Source of the DNA: Prevotella ihumii
GTDB lineage: Bacteria; Bacteroidota; Bacteroidia; Bacteroidales; Bacteroidaceae
Direction: 5' to 3'
DNA length: 64,000 nt
Assembly (NCBI RefSeq): GCF_900155655.1
Contig: NZ_LT706987.1
Coordinates: forward strand, 2,773,588-2,837,587
Shown here: one piece after another, positions 36,162-44,405 of the stretch
How the letters are laid out: every line of letters begins with the position of its first letter
Position numbering within the stretch: position 1 is the stretch's first letter
Program-made: the position numbers and the translations under genes
The notes under the pieces: generated by a model
The model's database searches: none
What the model was told of the DNA's origin: nothing
Seen by the model: only the letters and a program-made list of their open reading frames with translations

Positions 36162-36268
36162 TATATAGAATAGAAAGAGAAGAACTCTTATTTTGTTTCT
36201 TTCATTTAAGAATGTTCTATTTTTCTTTTTCCCATCTTTTGAGAGCCATACATCTATCTTTGAAAAGC

Positions 36269-36329
36269 AAAACATATATGTTTGGCAATGCCAAAGTTGA
36301 ACTTTGAGACGGTGAAACATATATGTATT
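36269..36329. repeat. Palindrome cassette, copy 3
   Basis: The order is AAACATATATGTTT, CAAAGTTGAACTTTG, then a single AAACATATATGT. A CATCTATCTTT segment lies before it, as in copies 4 and 5. The rest of the spacer 36162-36475 has no gene. Confidence 0.8.
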
Positions 36330-36475
36330 GGAATGTGTAGATAACAACCTTGTTATCAGCAAGATACAGTTTTGTCTTTGAAAATAGATGTCTTGCTTCG
36401 CTTTGTTCTATTTTTCCTTGTTCACTTGTTTCGTTATTAGCGAAAAATAGATAAAAATAGCTTAGCAAAGCTGTG

Positions 36476-37018
36476 TTATTCTTCGCCTTCTTCAGCGTGT
36501 GTATAAAGAATTACGCTTGTAGCACCAATAGTAAAGAGTGTTCCGTGCTCAATAACACGTTGCTCTGTATCGCCAAGAATTTGATTATCTACAAACGTTC
36601 CTGTGTACGAAGGTCCGTCTTTCAATACATATTTTAGGTTACCCTTCTTATCCTTCGATACCGTGATAGAGCAGTGTGTCATATCCACACTTGGGTCTAC
36701 CGTTTCTATTGGACAATTGATAGGGTTACCCTTTTGGTATCTTCCGATGGTATTTACACCCCAATGAAGCGGAATAATTTGCTTGTAGTGGAAACAGTTT
36801 TCTATTACGTGTATTGCTCCGTATTCAGTTTCTTCGTCCTGATTTTCAGGTGTTTCGGCTGCCTCCTTTTGTGTTTTGTGCAGTTTTGACACACCTATTC
36901 TAATGCCAAACTGCTTGCTACAATTGGGACATTCGAATACTAAACGTTGACCTGACTGATATTTCTTTTCATCAAAGGTGATGAAATTATCGCATTTTGG
37001 GCATCTTACTCGCTTCAT
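36476..37018 (-). CDS. FHA-domain protein with N-terminal zinc ribbon
   Basis: This 180-residue cytoplasmic protein has an N-terminal zinc ribbon with two Cys pairs (CPKCDNFITFDEKKYQSG then CPNCSKQFG, MJ0042-like) and a forkhead-associated domain at about 75-170, with the core motif around NTIGRYQKGNPINCP and HCSITVSKD. FHA domains bind phosphothreonine, and the zinc ribbon may bind a partner or nucleic acid. It lies 6 bp downstream of the HU/SPOR gene and is likely co-transcribed with it. No kinase gene is nearby, so the phosphorylated partner is unknown. Confidence 0.85.
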   Translation of the reverse strand: MKRVRCPKCDNFITFDEKKYQSGQRLVFECPNCSKQFGIRIGVSKLHKTQKEAAETPENQDEETEYGAIHVIENCFHYKQIIPLHWGVNTIGRYQKGNPINCPIETVDPSVDMTHCSITVSKDKKGNLKYVLKDGPSYTGTFVDNQILGDTEQRVIEHGTLFTIGATSVILYTHAEEGEE

Positions 37019-37024
37019 AAAATC

Positions 37025-38008
37025 TTATTTTCCTATTTCTAACACCCAAGCCTGCTTAAAGTTGGCGTTGCTTCTTAGTGTGTTCAAGTGGTCAACAGCC
37101 TTTTGTGCTGTTGCATATTCTCCGTACAAAACCTTTGTGCTGCTTGAGCCAACATAGACGTGTGCTTTGGTAAAACCATTCTTTTGTAGTTGCTTTACAA
37201 AGGCGTTGGCATTGTTGGTAGTGACGTGACTTGCCAATACTATTGTCCAATAGTGCTTGCTTTTTGCCTCTGTTTTGTTGCTCACCTTTTGTACAGGGGT
37301 AGGGTGGAATGCAGTGTTGCTGTCCGAAACTTCGCTCGAATCAAACAAGTTGGCAAACATTCCGCTTTTTACGGTTTGGTCATTCAGCCCGTGTTGGGTC
37401 TGCGAAGCAAAGCCAGCAATAAATATAAAGGCAATGATGGCAGCAGCTACCGATACTTCTTTAATGGCTTTTAGGCTCACACTTAGTCGCTTTTCGCCTT
37501 GCTTATTGGTATCTATGCTTATTATTTTGGCTTTTGTTGGCTCTTCTTCTATTGTGGTTTCAACAATAGCGACAGGTTCTTCTGCCTTTGTAATAGTAGC
37601 TATTTCGTAGCTATTCAGGGCATAGAACTGTGGTGTAAGTAAGCCTCCTTCGTATGGTTCGAAAAGTATTTTGCTGCTATCGGTCTTGGTCAAACGCCCA
37701 AGTCCATTAAGCTCGATACTTCCTTCCTCGTCCAATACTTTATTAATATGGTCTACTTCATCTTCTATCCTTTGCATTGCTTCGGGATAGCTTACATCAT
37801 AGGCCTCAATATAACTTTGCGCTAAGAGCGAATCGTTCAATCTTAGTACAGGGTTAAATCCAATGGTGCGAAATGGGGGGAGGAACAAACGGTCGGATAT
37901 ATCGTAGCGTGCCTCCGCAAAATGTGCAACGAAGCCGCCTAAACCAGGAACAATGACACAGTCATTTTCCAACAAAAGAATTTCGATATGTCGATCGATA
38001 TTTATCAT
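37025..38008 (-). CDS. HU-CCDC81-type/SPOR domain membrane protein
   Basis: From Met 38008 (MINIDRHIEILLLENDCVIVPG) the product is 327 residues. Residues 1-130 carry the HU/CCDC81-like fold (PGLGGFVAHFAEARYDISDRLFLPP, EEGSIELNGLGRL). A single membrane helix follows at about residue 190 (VSVAAAIIAFIFIAGFAS), and the C-terminus is a SPOR domain (HYWTIVLASHVTTNNANAFVKQL). SPOR domains bind denuded glycan strands at the septum, and the N-terminal domain would face the cytoplasm. An upstream Met at 38074 is rejected, as the added residues do not fit. The layout matches the HU-LysM protein at 51443. Confidence 0.85.
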   Translation of the reverse strand: MINIDRHIEILLLENDCVIVPGLGGFVAHFAEARYDISDRLFLPPFRTIGFNPVLRLNDSLLAQSYIEAYDVSYPEAMQRIEDEVDHINKVLDEEGSIELNGLGRLTKTDSSKILFEPYEGGLLTPQFYALNSYEIATITKAEEPVAIVETTIEEEPTKAKIISIDTNKQGEKRLSVSLKAIKEVSVAAAIIAFIFIAGFASQTQHGLNDQTVKSGMFANLFDSSEVSDSNTAFHPTPVQKVSNKTEAKSKHYWTIVLASHVTTNNANAFVKQLQKNGFTKAHVYVGSSSTKVLYGEYATAQKAVDHLNTLRSNANFKQAWVLEIGK

Positions 38009-38129
38009 CGTGTGCAAATTTAGACAAATTTCGGTAAAGTGCCAAACCATTTTTCTTAAAAGTATGCTAAGCATTAGAAATAGTTATCATTCCTTTTTTA
38101 TTCAAATTATATTTAATATCTTTGCCATA

Positions 38130-38297
38130 ATGATGGAATTTTGTGTATCAATAATTGGATATGGAAAATTCTCTCTTTGCCAAAAGAATAGTGCCAGAGA
38201 AACTTTTGGTGTTACACTTGAAAGTGACAAAAATCAACGAGAAAAGGTATATGATTTATCATATTTATTAGACGAAGCCTTGGAGAAAATGATTTAA
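38130..38297 (+). CDS. Possible small protein of unknown function
   Basis: This 55-residue frame (MMEFCVSIIGYGKF start) is not recognised. It is only 10 bp from a TATCTTTG promoter box (38117-38124), so it would be almost leaderless. It may be chance. Confidence 0.2.
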   Translation: MMEFCVSIIGYGKFSLCQKNSARETFGVTLESDKNQREKVYDLSYLLDEALEKMI

Positions 38298-38302
38298 TAT
38301 AT

Positions 38303-38376
38303 TACCTTTGCATAAGATAGACTGCACTCGGCAATTTACAAGTAAGTTTGTATTGCGCTCGTTTACGCTATCTTTG
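38303..38376 (+). promoter_or_regulatory. Double promoter-like region with inverted repeat upstream of rfbC
   Basis: Two TAnnTTTG boxes, TACCTTTG at 38303-38310 and TATCTTTG at 38369-38376, bracket an imperfect inverted repeat whose arms begin AGATAGACTGCACTCGG and end TTGCGCTCGTTTACGCTATC. The second box leads to rfbC. Confidence 0.45.
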
Positions 38377-38482
38377 CATTAAAAGAATTGAACTTTAATA
38401 CTTTAGATGTTAACATATTCTATTTATATTAAGGTTCGCAAGATTGCAATTTTTTAAATATTAGAATAAAAGACATATAGAT

Positions 38483-39034
38483 ATGGAATATAAGAAGACT
38501 GAAATAGACGGTGTTTGGATTATCGAACCAAAGGTGTTTAGCGATGCACGTGGCTACTTTTATGAAGCGTGGAAGCAAGCAGAGTTTGACGAGAATATTG
38601 GCTATCACGTAGACTTTATTCAAGACAATGAATCTAAATCAAGCTATGGTGTGTTGCGTGGCTTGCACTATCAGAAGGGTGAATTCTCGCAAGCTAAACT
38701 TGTGCGTGTATTGCGTGGAAAGGTGCTTGATGTAGCTGTTGACTTGCGCAAGGATTCGCCTACATTGGGCAAGTATGTAGCTGCGGAATTGTCTGACGAA
38801 AACAAACGCCAATTCTTTATCCCTCGTGGTTTTGCTCACGGCTTTTTGGTGTTGAGCGACGAAGCAGTGTTTACTTATAAGGTAGACAATGTGTATGCGC
38901 CACAAAGCGAAGCAAGTATCAAGTGGAATGATGAGACCATTGGCATTGATTGGGGAATGAATGAAGGCGATGTATTGCTTTCGGAGAAGGACTTGACCAA
39001 GGCTTTGGCGTGGAAAGATGCCGACCTTTTCTAA
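38483..39034 (+). CDS. rfbC: dTDP-4-dehydrorhamnose 3,5-epimerase
   Basis: This enzyme epimerises dTDP-4-keto-6-deoxyglucose at C3 and C5, the third step to dTDP-rhamnose for surface polysaccharides. The 183-residue protein has the catalytic His in GVLRGLHYQK and the Tyr in FTYKVDNVYAP, with the EPKVFSDARGYFYEAWK N-terminus of the RfbC family. The other three rfb genes are not beside it in this window. The gene is alone, with a promoter candidate upstream. Confidence 0.95.
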   Translation: MEYKKTEIDGVWIIEPKVFSDARGYFYEAWKQAEFDENIGYHVDFIQDNESKSSYGVLRGLHYQKGEFSQAKLVRVLRGKVLDVAVDLRKDSPTLGKYVAAELSDENKRQFFIPRGFAHGFLVLSDEAVFTYKVDNVYAPQSEASIKWNDETIGIDWGMNEGDVLLSEKDLTKALAWKDADLF

Positions 39035-39136
39035 GCTATCAGTTGATAATAAAAGATGCAAACATTAAGCATAGAATAAACGTTGTTATATCTCTATGTT
39101 GTATTTCTTTAATATTGATAGTGTAAAATGCATATT

Positions 39137-39925
39137 ATGAATAGATTAGGAATATGCTTTCTGTTGCTTATGGTGTTATTTATGGGGTGCAAGAATGTAT
39201 CTCCCAATGCCGATAACCCTGACGAAGACCCTAAAGCTAAGGAGCTATTGCAAGGAATATGGGTAAGTGATGATGGCGGAACACCTGCTATTTGGGCTAA
39301 AGGTGACAGCATCTATTATCCAGATTCTGCAAGTATGCCCGTGCGTTTTTGGATTTATAAGGACTCGTTGTACCTAAAAGGAAACAATATAAATAGCTAT
39401 AAGATAACCAAACAAGCTGAGCATCTGTTCAAATTTGTGAATAAAAACGGTGAGGAAGTTAAACTTGTAAAGAGCAATAACAGAGACTTGTTGCCCTCAT
39501 TTATGTATCAAGTGTATGCAATGAATACCTTCCTTACAGCGCAAAGCGACACCATTGTGAAAACAACGATGGGCTTTTTTGAAAGCAAGGTAAATATTGC
39601 AACCACATCAGATAGAGTTGTAAAATCATCATACAATGATAATGGGGTAGAGGTAGACAATACCTACCTTGATAATGTGGCACATTTGGCTATCTCAAAC
39701 CACGGCTCACTCGTTTATGCGCACGACTTCCGCAAGCAAGAGTTTGCAGCCCTCATAGATAAAACATTGATGGCAAAGAGCATATTGCGCAAGTTCGAGT
39801 TCACCCACTGCGATGACAAAGCACTCTATTATGATGCTGTGATAGGTGTTCCCGACGCTTCTACGGCATACGTGGTGGAGGTAAGAATTACGACCGATGG
39901 AAAGGTAACACAGCGAATGCGCTAA
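39137..39925 (+). CDS. DUF4738-like lipoprotein
   Basis: This 262-residue lipoprotein has a signal peptide ending VLFMGC, the lipidated Cys following. The mature part has the pattern ELLQGIWVSDDGGTPAIWAKGDSIYYPDS, typical of a family of Bacteroidetes lipoproteins that I take to be DUF4738; I am not certain of the number. Function is unknown. An in-frame ATG lies three codons upstream (39128). It is followed by trpC after 19 bp, so it may be in the same transcript. Confidence 0.75.
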   Translation: MNRLGICFLLLMVLFMGCKNVSPNADNPDEDPKAKELLQGIWVSDDGGTPAIWAKGDSIYYPDSASMPVRFWIYKDSLYLKGNNINSYKITKQAEHLFKFVNKNGEEVKLVKSNNRDLLPSFMYQVYAMNTFLTAQSDTIVKTTMGFFESKVNIATTSDRVVKSSYNDNGVEVDNTYLDNVAHLAISNHGSLVYAHDFRKQEFAALIDKTLMAKSILRKFEFTHCDDKALYYDAVIGVPDASTAYVVEVRITTDGKVTQRMR

Positions 39926-39944
39926 AACCTAACGAGAAAACTAT

Positions 39945-40745
39945 ATGCGTGATATATTAGAAGAGATAGTTGCAAACAAGCAAGCCGAACTTGAGCTTTG
40001 GAAACAATACATTCCAATGAAGCGATTGTATGCCCTTTTGGAAAGCAAAGGCAGTTTTGACACACAAACACCATCAATGAAAGCGGCATTAATGCAAAGC
40101 AATTCGGGCATTATAGCTGAATTTGTGAGGAAACAACCAGGCAAAGAATGGATAAATAAGGCTGCTAAACCGCGTGATATAGCTTTAGCTTTTGAAGCCA
40201 ATGGCGCAACAGGCATAAGTTTTCCTACCGACTTTAAGTACTTTGGAGGGTATGATGAATATATCCAAGAAGCACGTGCAGCCCACGTAACCTTACCTAT
40301 TCTTTATCGCAACTATATCATTGACGACTATCAACTCTTTCAAGCAAAGCACGCAGGTGCATCGGCTGTAACGCTCAATGCGGCGTTATTACCCATTGAG
40401 GTGTGCCAATCGTTTACATCGCTTTGTGCCCAACTCCATCTTGAAATAGTGTTAGAAATTCACGATGAGAGCGAATTAGAGTACCTAAATTGCAACCCTG
40501 ATATGTGTTTGGTAAACAATCGCAAGTTTGCAACCTTGGAAATGGATACTAACATTTCGCTGCAATTGGCTGAAAAATTACCAACCGACTTGTTAACGAT
40601 AAGCGCAGGGGGCATTACAGATGCAGCAATAGCAAACCAATTGCGCAGTGTGGGGTATCAAGGTTGCATTGTAGACACCTACTTAATGGAAAGTGAGGAG
40701 GTTGGAACTGCATTGCAACAGCTTCTAACACAGATAAATAATTAG
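39945..40745 (+). CDS. TrpC-like protein with altered active site
   Basis: The 266 residues align along their length with indole-3-glycerol phosphate synthase: MRDILEEIVANKQAE, IIAEF, TDFKYFGGY, NYIIDDYQLFQAKHAGASAV, VLEIHDESELEYL, NNRKF. Key residues of the family differ. After IIAEF the usual KRxSPSKG is VRKQPGKE, so the catalytic Lys and Ser are lost. The RKDF motif is YRNY, the SESGI of strand 7 is SAGGI, and the IGE segment is VDT. Only the Glu residues of AEF and LEIH and the Asn of NNR remain. It is probably not an active TrpC. It sits directly before the TrpF-like gene (21-bp gap) and may have a new role. Confidence 0.8.
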   Translation: MRDILEEIVANKQAELELWKQYIPMKRLYALLESKGSFDTQTPSMKAALMQSNSGIIAEFVRKQPGKEWINKAAKPRDIALAFEANGATGISFPTDFKYFGGYDEYIQEARAAHVTLPILYRNYIIDDYQLFQAKHAGASAVTLNAALLPIEVCQSFTSLCAQLHLEIVLEIHDESELEYLNCNPDMCLVNNRKFATLEMDTNISLQLAEKLPTDLLTISAGGITDAAIANQLRSVGYQGCIVDTYLMESEEVGTALQQLLTQINN

Positions 40746-40766
40746 ACAAACATCAATCTTTAGAAT

Positions 40767-41429
40767 ATGATAACCAAAGCATATATCTGCCACACACAGA
40801 ATATAGACAAGGCAAAAGCACTAAACTTGAATTGTGTAAGTTTAGATTTCAGAAGCAAAAGTCCATATTACGTGCGTCAAATTTCCTCTCAAGCAGGCAT
40901 TATCCCTAATTATGGAAGTGTGGAAGCTGCCCAAGGAAAGATAAAAGGGTATGTTGCGAACGAAGCAAACCAATCTATCGCCTTTTGCGGCGTGTTTGCT
41001 GACGATATGCCACAAACGATAGTTACCCGTATTGTGAACTTTGGACTCAATATGGTGCAGCTTAATGGGGGCGAATCGCCAGTTATGATTAATAATTTGC
41101 GCAATACCGTAGACCCTGACATTCACCCTAACATCAAGATTGTTAAGACTTTACATATTCAGACCAAAACTGACATTGATGCGTATAAGGTTTTTGAAGG
41201 CGTGGCAGACTATATCTTATTTGATATAAGTGCGTGGGAAAACGTTGATTTACAGCAATTTGAAGATTATAAAGGTACAACTCCTTTTCTTATTGGAGGC
41301 ATCAATGAAGCCAATATAGCAGCTGTTTGTGCCATAAAAAATCCAAACTTTACAGGCATAAGCATCAATAAAGCCATTGACAAGGACGACGATAATACGC
41401 TTGAAACCTTATTAAAGGTTGGTCAATAA
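40767..41429 (+). CDS. TrpF-like protein with altered active site
   Basis: The 220 residues resemble phosphoribosylanthranilate isomerase: AYICHTQ (KICGxT in the family), KSPYYV (KSPRY), CGVFADD, MVQLNGGES (QLHG), YILFDIS (LLD), PFLIGGINEANI. The general acid Cys and general base Asp are kept, but the phosphate-binding Arg of SPRY is Tyr, the QLHG His is Asn, and the C-terminal DxSSGVE motif is ISINKAID. Activity as PRA isomerase is doubtful. The changes run in parallel with those of the TrpC-like neighbour. A conserved shared role is an inference. Confidence 0.78.
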   Translation: MITKAYICHTQNIDKAKALNLNCVSLDFRSKSPYYVRQISSQAGIIPNYGSVEAAQGKIKGYVANEANQSIAFCGVFADDMPQTIVTRIVNFGLNMVQLNGGESPVMINNLRNTVDPDIHPNIKIVKTLHIQTKTDIDAYKVFEGVADYILFDISAWENVDLQQFEDYKGTTPFLIGGINEANIAAVCAIKNPNFTGISINKAIDKDDDNTLETLLKVGQ

Positions 41430-41450
41430 TAGGTGGTGACGCTATAAAAT

Positions 41451-42032
41451 ATGGATATGGAGAAAACAACTTGTGCCATTATCGACAATTACGATTCGTT
41501 CACTTACAATCTTGTGCACCTTGTTCGCGAGATAGGAGTAGAAGTGAGCGTATTCAAAAACGATGCGTTGGATATAGACGAGTTGCAGCATTACGACAAA
41601 ATCATTTTGAGTCCAGGCCCTGGGATACCATCAGAGGCAGGCAAATTATTGACAGTTATTCAGCATTATGCAGGTAAAAAGCCCATTCTTGGTGTATGTT
41701 TAGGCCATCAAGCCATTGCAGAAGTTTATGGTGGAACGATAGAAAACCTTTTGCAAGTCTACCACGGAGCGCAAACAAAGGTAGTGCAAACCCACGTTTC
41801 GCCTATTTTTGATGGTTTAGACCACGAGTTTCTTGTAGGCAGATACCACAGTTGGATAGTATCAAAAGCCAATTTTCCCACTTGTTTAGAGGTTATTGCA
41901 GAAAGTAGCGATGGACAAATTATGGCCTTTCGTCATAAGCAGTACAACGTATATGGCATACAGTTTCACCCCGAAAGTATATTGACGCCAAGTGGGAAAA
42001 CTATTTTGACCAATTGGTTAACAAGGTCTTAA
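41451..42032 (+). CDS. Glutamine amidotransferase, TrpG/PabA type
   Basis: This class I glutamine amidotransferase subunit would supply ammonia from glutamine to an anthranilate or aminodeoxychorismate synthase. The 193 residues have all expected motifs: IDNYDSFTYNLVH, SPGPGIP, the nucleophile Cys in GVCLGHQAI, and the His and Glu of FHPES. Its partner (TrpE or PabB) is not in the window, so its pathway cannot be decided. It lies 21 bp after the TrpF-like gene. Confidence 0.9.
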   Translation: MDMEKTTCAIIDNYDSFTYNLVHLVREIGVEVSVFKNDALDIDELQHYDKIILSPGPGIPSEAGKLLTVIQHYAGKKPILGVCLGHQAIAEVYGGTIENLLQVYHGAQTKVVQTHVSPIFDGLDHEFLVGRYHSWIVSKANFPTCLEVIAESSDGQIMAFRHKQYNVYGIQFHPESILTPSGKTILTNWLTRS

Positions 42033-42090
42033 ATTCTTAGTTTTCTCTATTTACACCCCTTTCATTTAAGTAAAAAGTATAATCAGCGAG

Positions 42091-42666
42091 ATGATGAACG
42101 AGCAGCAAAGCAAATATATTGATGAAATAGTTGACGATGGCAAGCCTTGGTTTGCTATTCGGTTGTTCACACTCAAGTTAGACGAAGTTACAAACTACTT
42201 TAGAAGCAAGGGATTAGAGGTATTTACACCAATGCATTATGTAGACGAAGAGGACGCACGAGGTAGAGTTCACCGCTATCTTCGCCCAGTGGTTCGCAAC
42301 TTTCTATTTGTGAAACAGACGATAGAGGTTGCCAAATTTAAGCGCATTGTGTACGAAGCTAACCACAAAATAGCCGTTTATACCAAGTCGAAGGAAAACA
42401 AAGAGTACTATCTTATCCCTTCTAAAGAGATGTACGAATTTCGTATTATGTGCAATCCTGACATCTCTATCCGCAAATACATCACTCCCGAAGAAGCAGC
42501 AATAAAACCTGGCGACCTTGTTTGTGTAAAGTTTGGCCCATTAAAAGGCATAACAGGGCGATTGGTACGTTCGAGCAAAAAGTACTATTTGCTCAAAGAA
42601 ATCCCGGGCGTCAGTGTGATGTTGAAAGTTACAAGATGGTGTTGCGAGCCATTAGATACAAATTGA
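42091..42666 (+). CDS. UpxY/NusG-like transcription antiterminator
   Basis: This 191-residue protein has a NusG N-terminal domain (WFAIRLFTLKLDEVTNYFRSKG, VVRNFLFVKQT) and a C-terminal KOW domain (IKPGDLVCVKFGPLKGITGRLV). It resembles the UpxY regulators of Bacteroides capsule loci, which prevent premature stop of transcription. Here it is not followed by polysaccharide genes; serB follows. The target operon is unknown. The start could be the first or second Met. Confidence 0.85.
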   Translation: MMNEQQSKYIDEIVDDGKPWFAIRLFTLKLDEVTNYFRSKGLEVFTPMHYVDEEDARGRVHRYLRPVVRNFLFVKQTIEVAKFKRIVYEANHKIAVYTKSKENKEYYLIPSKEMYEFRIMCNPDISIRKYITPEEAAIKPGDLVCVKFGPLKGITGRLVRSSKKYYLLKEIPGVSVMLKVTRWCCEPLDTN

Positions 42667-42740
42667 TTACAATCATATAAAAAAACGATTAAGCACTAAA
42701 GTATTCGTCTGCATTTATTGTCAGTTTCACAATAAATGCT

Positions 42741-42748
42741 TACTTTTG
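42741..42748 (+). promoter_or_regulatory. Candidate -7 promoter box of serB
   Basis: TACTTTTG ends about 20 bp before the serB start chosen at 42770. A start at 42758 would fall almost on the transcription start, so the later ATG is preferred. Confidence 0.45.
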
Positions 42749-42769
42749 CATAACTAAATGATAAAAGTT

Positions 42770-44017
42770 ATGAATGAAACTAATGTAATTCAAGAAGAAC
42801 AGATTTTAATTCGTGTAACGGGACAAGACCGCCCTGGACTTACCGCCGAAATAATGTGCATCTTGGCAGAGTATGATGCACATGTGCTTGACATTGGTCA
42901 GGCAGATATTCACGCCACATTGTCGTTGGGTATATTGATTAGAACCACCGAAAACAACTCTGGAAGGGTAATGAAGGCCTTGCTCTTTAAGGCAACAGAA
43001 CTTGGTGTAAATATAGGTTTCTCGCCCGTAACCGATGACGAATACGAAGAGTGGGTGAGCCAACAAGGCAAAAACAGATACATTCTCACCATTATAGGAC
43101 GTCAACTATCGGCAGCAAACATCAAGGCTACCACGCAAGCCATTGCGAAGCACGGAATGAATATTGACACAATAACCCGTCTTACAGGTCGTCAGAGCAT
43201 CAAGACACAGACCGAAAGCGTACGTGCTTGCATAGAATTTTCGCTCCGTGGCACACCTAAGAACTATGACCAGATGCAAGCCGACTTGATGCAGATGAGC
43301 CAAGAACAAGACATAGATTTCTCTTTGCAAAAGGATAATATGTACCGTAGAATGAGAAGACTTATCTGTTTTGATATGGACTCTACACTCATTCAAACCG
43401 AGTGTATAGACGAATTGGCAAAGAAAGCTGGAGTTGGCGAGCAGGTAGCCGAAATCACTGAACGTGCGATGCGTGGCGAACTCGACTTCAAGGAAAGCTT
43501 TAAGGAACGTGTAGCCTTGTTGAAGGGTCTTGATGTGGGTGTGATGGAAGAGATAGCACAAAACCTTCCAATTACAGAAGGTGTAGACCGACTGATGGGC
43601 GTACTGAAAAACTGTGGTTATAAGATAGCTATTCTTAGTGGTGGATTTACCTACTTCGGAGAATACCTCCAACGCAAATACGGCATAGACTATGTGTATG
43701 CCAACGAATTGGAAATAGACGAAAACAATAAGCTCACAGGTAGATACCTTGGCGATGTGGTAGACGGGAAGCGAAAGGCAGAACTCTTGAAACTCATCGC
43801 ACAGGTAGAGAAAGTAAACCTCGCGCAAACCATTGCTGTGGGCGATGGTGCTAACGACTTGCCAATGATTTCTGAAGCGGGTTTGGGTATTGCTTTCCAC
43901 GCTAAGCCACGAGTTCGTGAAACTGCCGAACAAAACCTCACCAAAATGGGACTCGATGGTGTGCTCTACTTCCTTGGCTTTAAGGACAGCTATTTGGGTG
44001 AAGCTGGAAAGTTTTAG
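42770..44017 (+). CDS. serB: Phosphoserine phosphatase with ACT domains
   Basis: This enzyme converts phosphoserine to serine, the last step of serine synthesis. The 415 residues have two N-terminal ACT-like domains (residues about 8-90 and 100-180) that may bind amino acids for control, then a HAD phosphatase: DMDSTLIQTECIDELAKKAG with the two Asp, ILSGGFTYF, and the GDGANDLPM motif. The arrangement matches the long Bacteroidetes/actinobacterial SerB form. It is followed by a terminator. Confidence 0.96.
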   Translation: MNETNVIQEEQILIRVTGQDRPGLTAEIMCILAEYDAHVLDIGQADIHATLSLGILIRTTENNSGRVMKALLFKATELGVNIGFSPVTDDEYEEWVSQQGKNRYILTIIGRQLSAANIKATTQAIAKHGMNIDTITRLTGRQSIKTQTESVRACIEFSLRGTPKNYDQMQADLMQMSQEQDIDFSLQKDNMYRRMRRLICFDMDSTLIQTECIDELAKKAGVGEQVAEITERAMRGELDFKESFKERVALLKGLDVGVMEEIAQNLPITEGVDRLMGVLKNCGYKIAILSGGFTYFGEYLQRKYGIDYVYANELEIDENNKLTGRYLGDVVDGKRKAELLKLIAQVEKVNLAQTIAVGDGANDLPMISEAGLGIAFHAKPRVRETAEQNLTKMGLDGVLYFLGFKDSYLGEAGKF

Positions 44018-44050
44018 ACCCAATTAGTAAATAGAACGAAGTAGAAAAAT

Positions 44051-44089
44051 GCTATGTTTATGTACAAGACAATTGTATATAAACATAGC
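44051..44089. terminator. Terminator after serB
   Basis: The arms GCTATGTTTAT and ATAAACATAGC form a stem followed by a T-run. Confidence 0.75.
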
Positions 44090-44165
44090 TTTTTTGTATC
44101 TAAATAATTGTTCTATTTTTCCTCACGCCATCTTTTCACTCCAATACATCTATCTTTAAAATACA

Positions 44166-44249
44166 AAACATATATGTTTGGGAATGTCAAAGTTGAACTT
44201 TGGGAGGGTCAAACATATATGTTTTAAGCGGTCAAACATATATGTTTTA
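44166..44249. repeat. Palindrome cassette, copy 4
   Basis: The order is AAACATATATGTTT, CAAAGTTGAACTTTG, then two AAACATATATGTTTT palindromes 23 bp apart centre to centre. The leader TTGTTCTATTTTTCC and CATCTATCTTT lies before it. It fills the spacer after serB. Confidence 0.85.
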
Positions 44250-44287
44250 GGTGGCATCTATAAATTCTTAATAATCAATAAATTACA

Positions 44288-44324
44288 AATGCGCTTTTAA
44301 GGTTTTAGACTTAAAAGCGCATTG
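44288..44324. terminator. Hairpin after the cyclophilin gene
   Basis: The arms AATGCGCTTTTAAG and CTTAAAAGCGCATT form a 14-bp stem; it lies downstream of the minus-strand cyclophilin gene. Confidence 0.65.
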
Positions 44325-44405
44325 TTCTGTTTTTCGGTATATGGAGCGTCTGCTGTTGTACCTTTTGGGTGGTATTTCTAACCTTTCTCCGTATTGTGAT
44401 GAACG

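Noticed and set aside
36217-36468. Open frames in the spacer before the FHA gene
   Set aside because: They cross the palindrome cassette and have no family or start context.
39034-39944. Tryptophan attenuator before the TrpC-like gene
   Set aside because: No leader peptide with Trp codons and no alternative hairpins are seen, and a lipoprotein gene fills the interval.
43106-44023. Open frame of 305 codons antisense to serB
   Set aside because: SerB in the other strand has full HAD motifs; this frame has no recognisable features.
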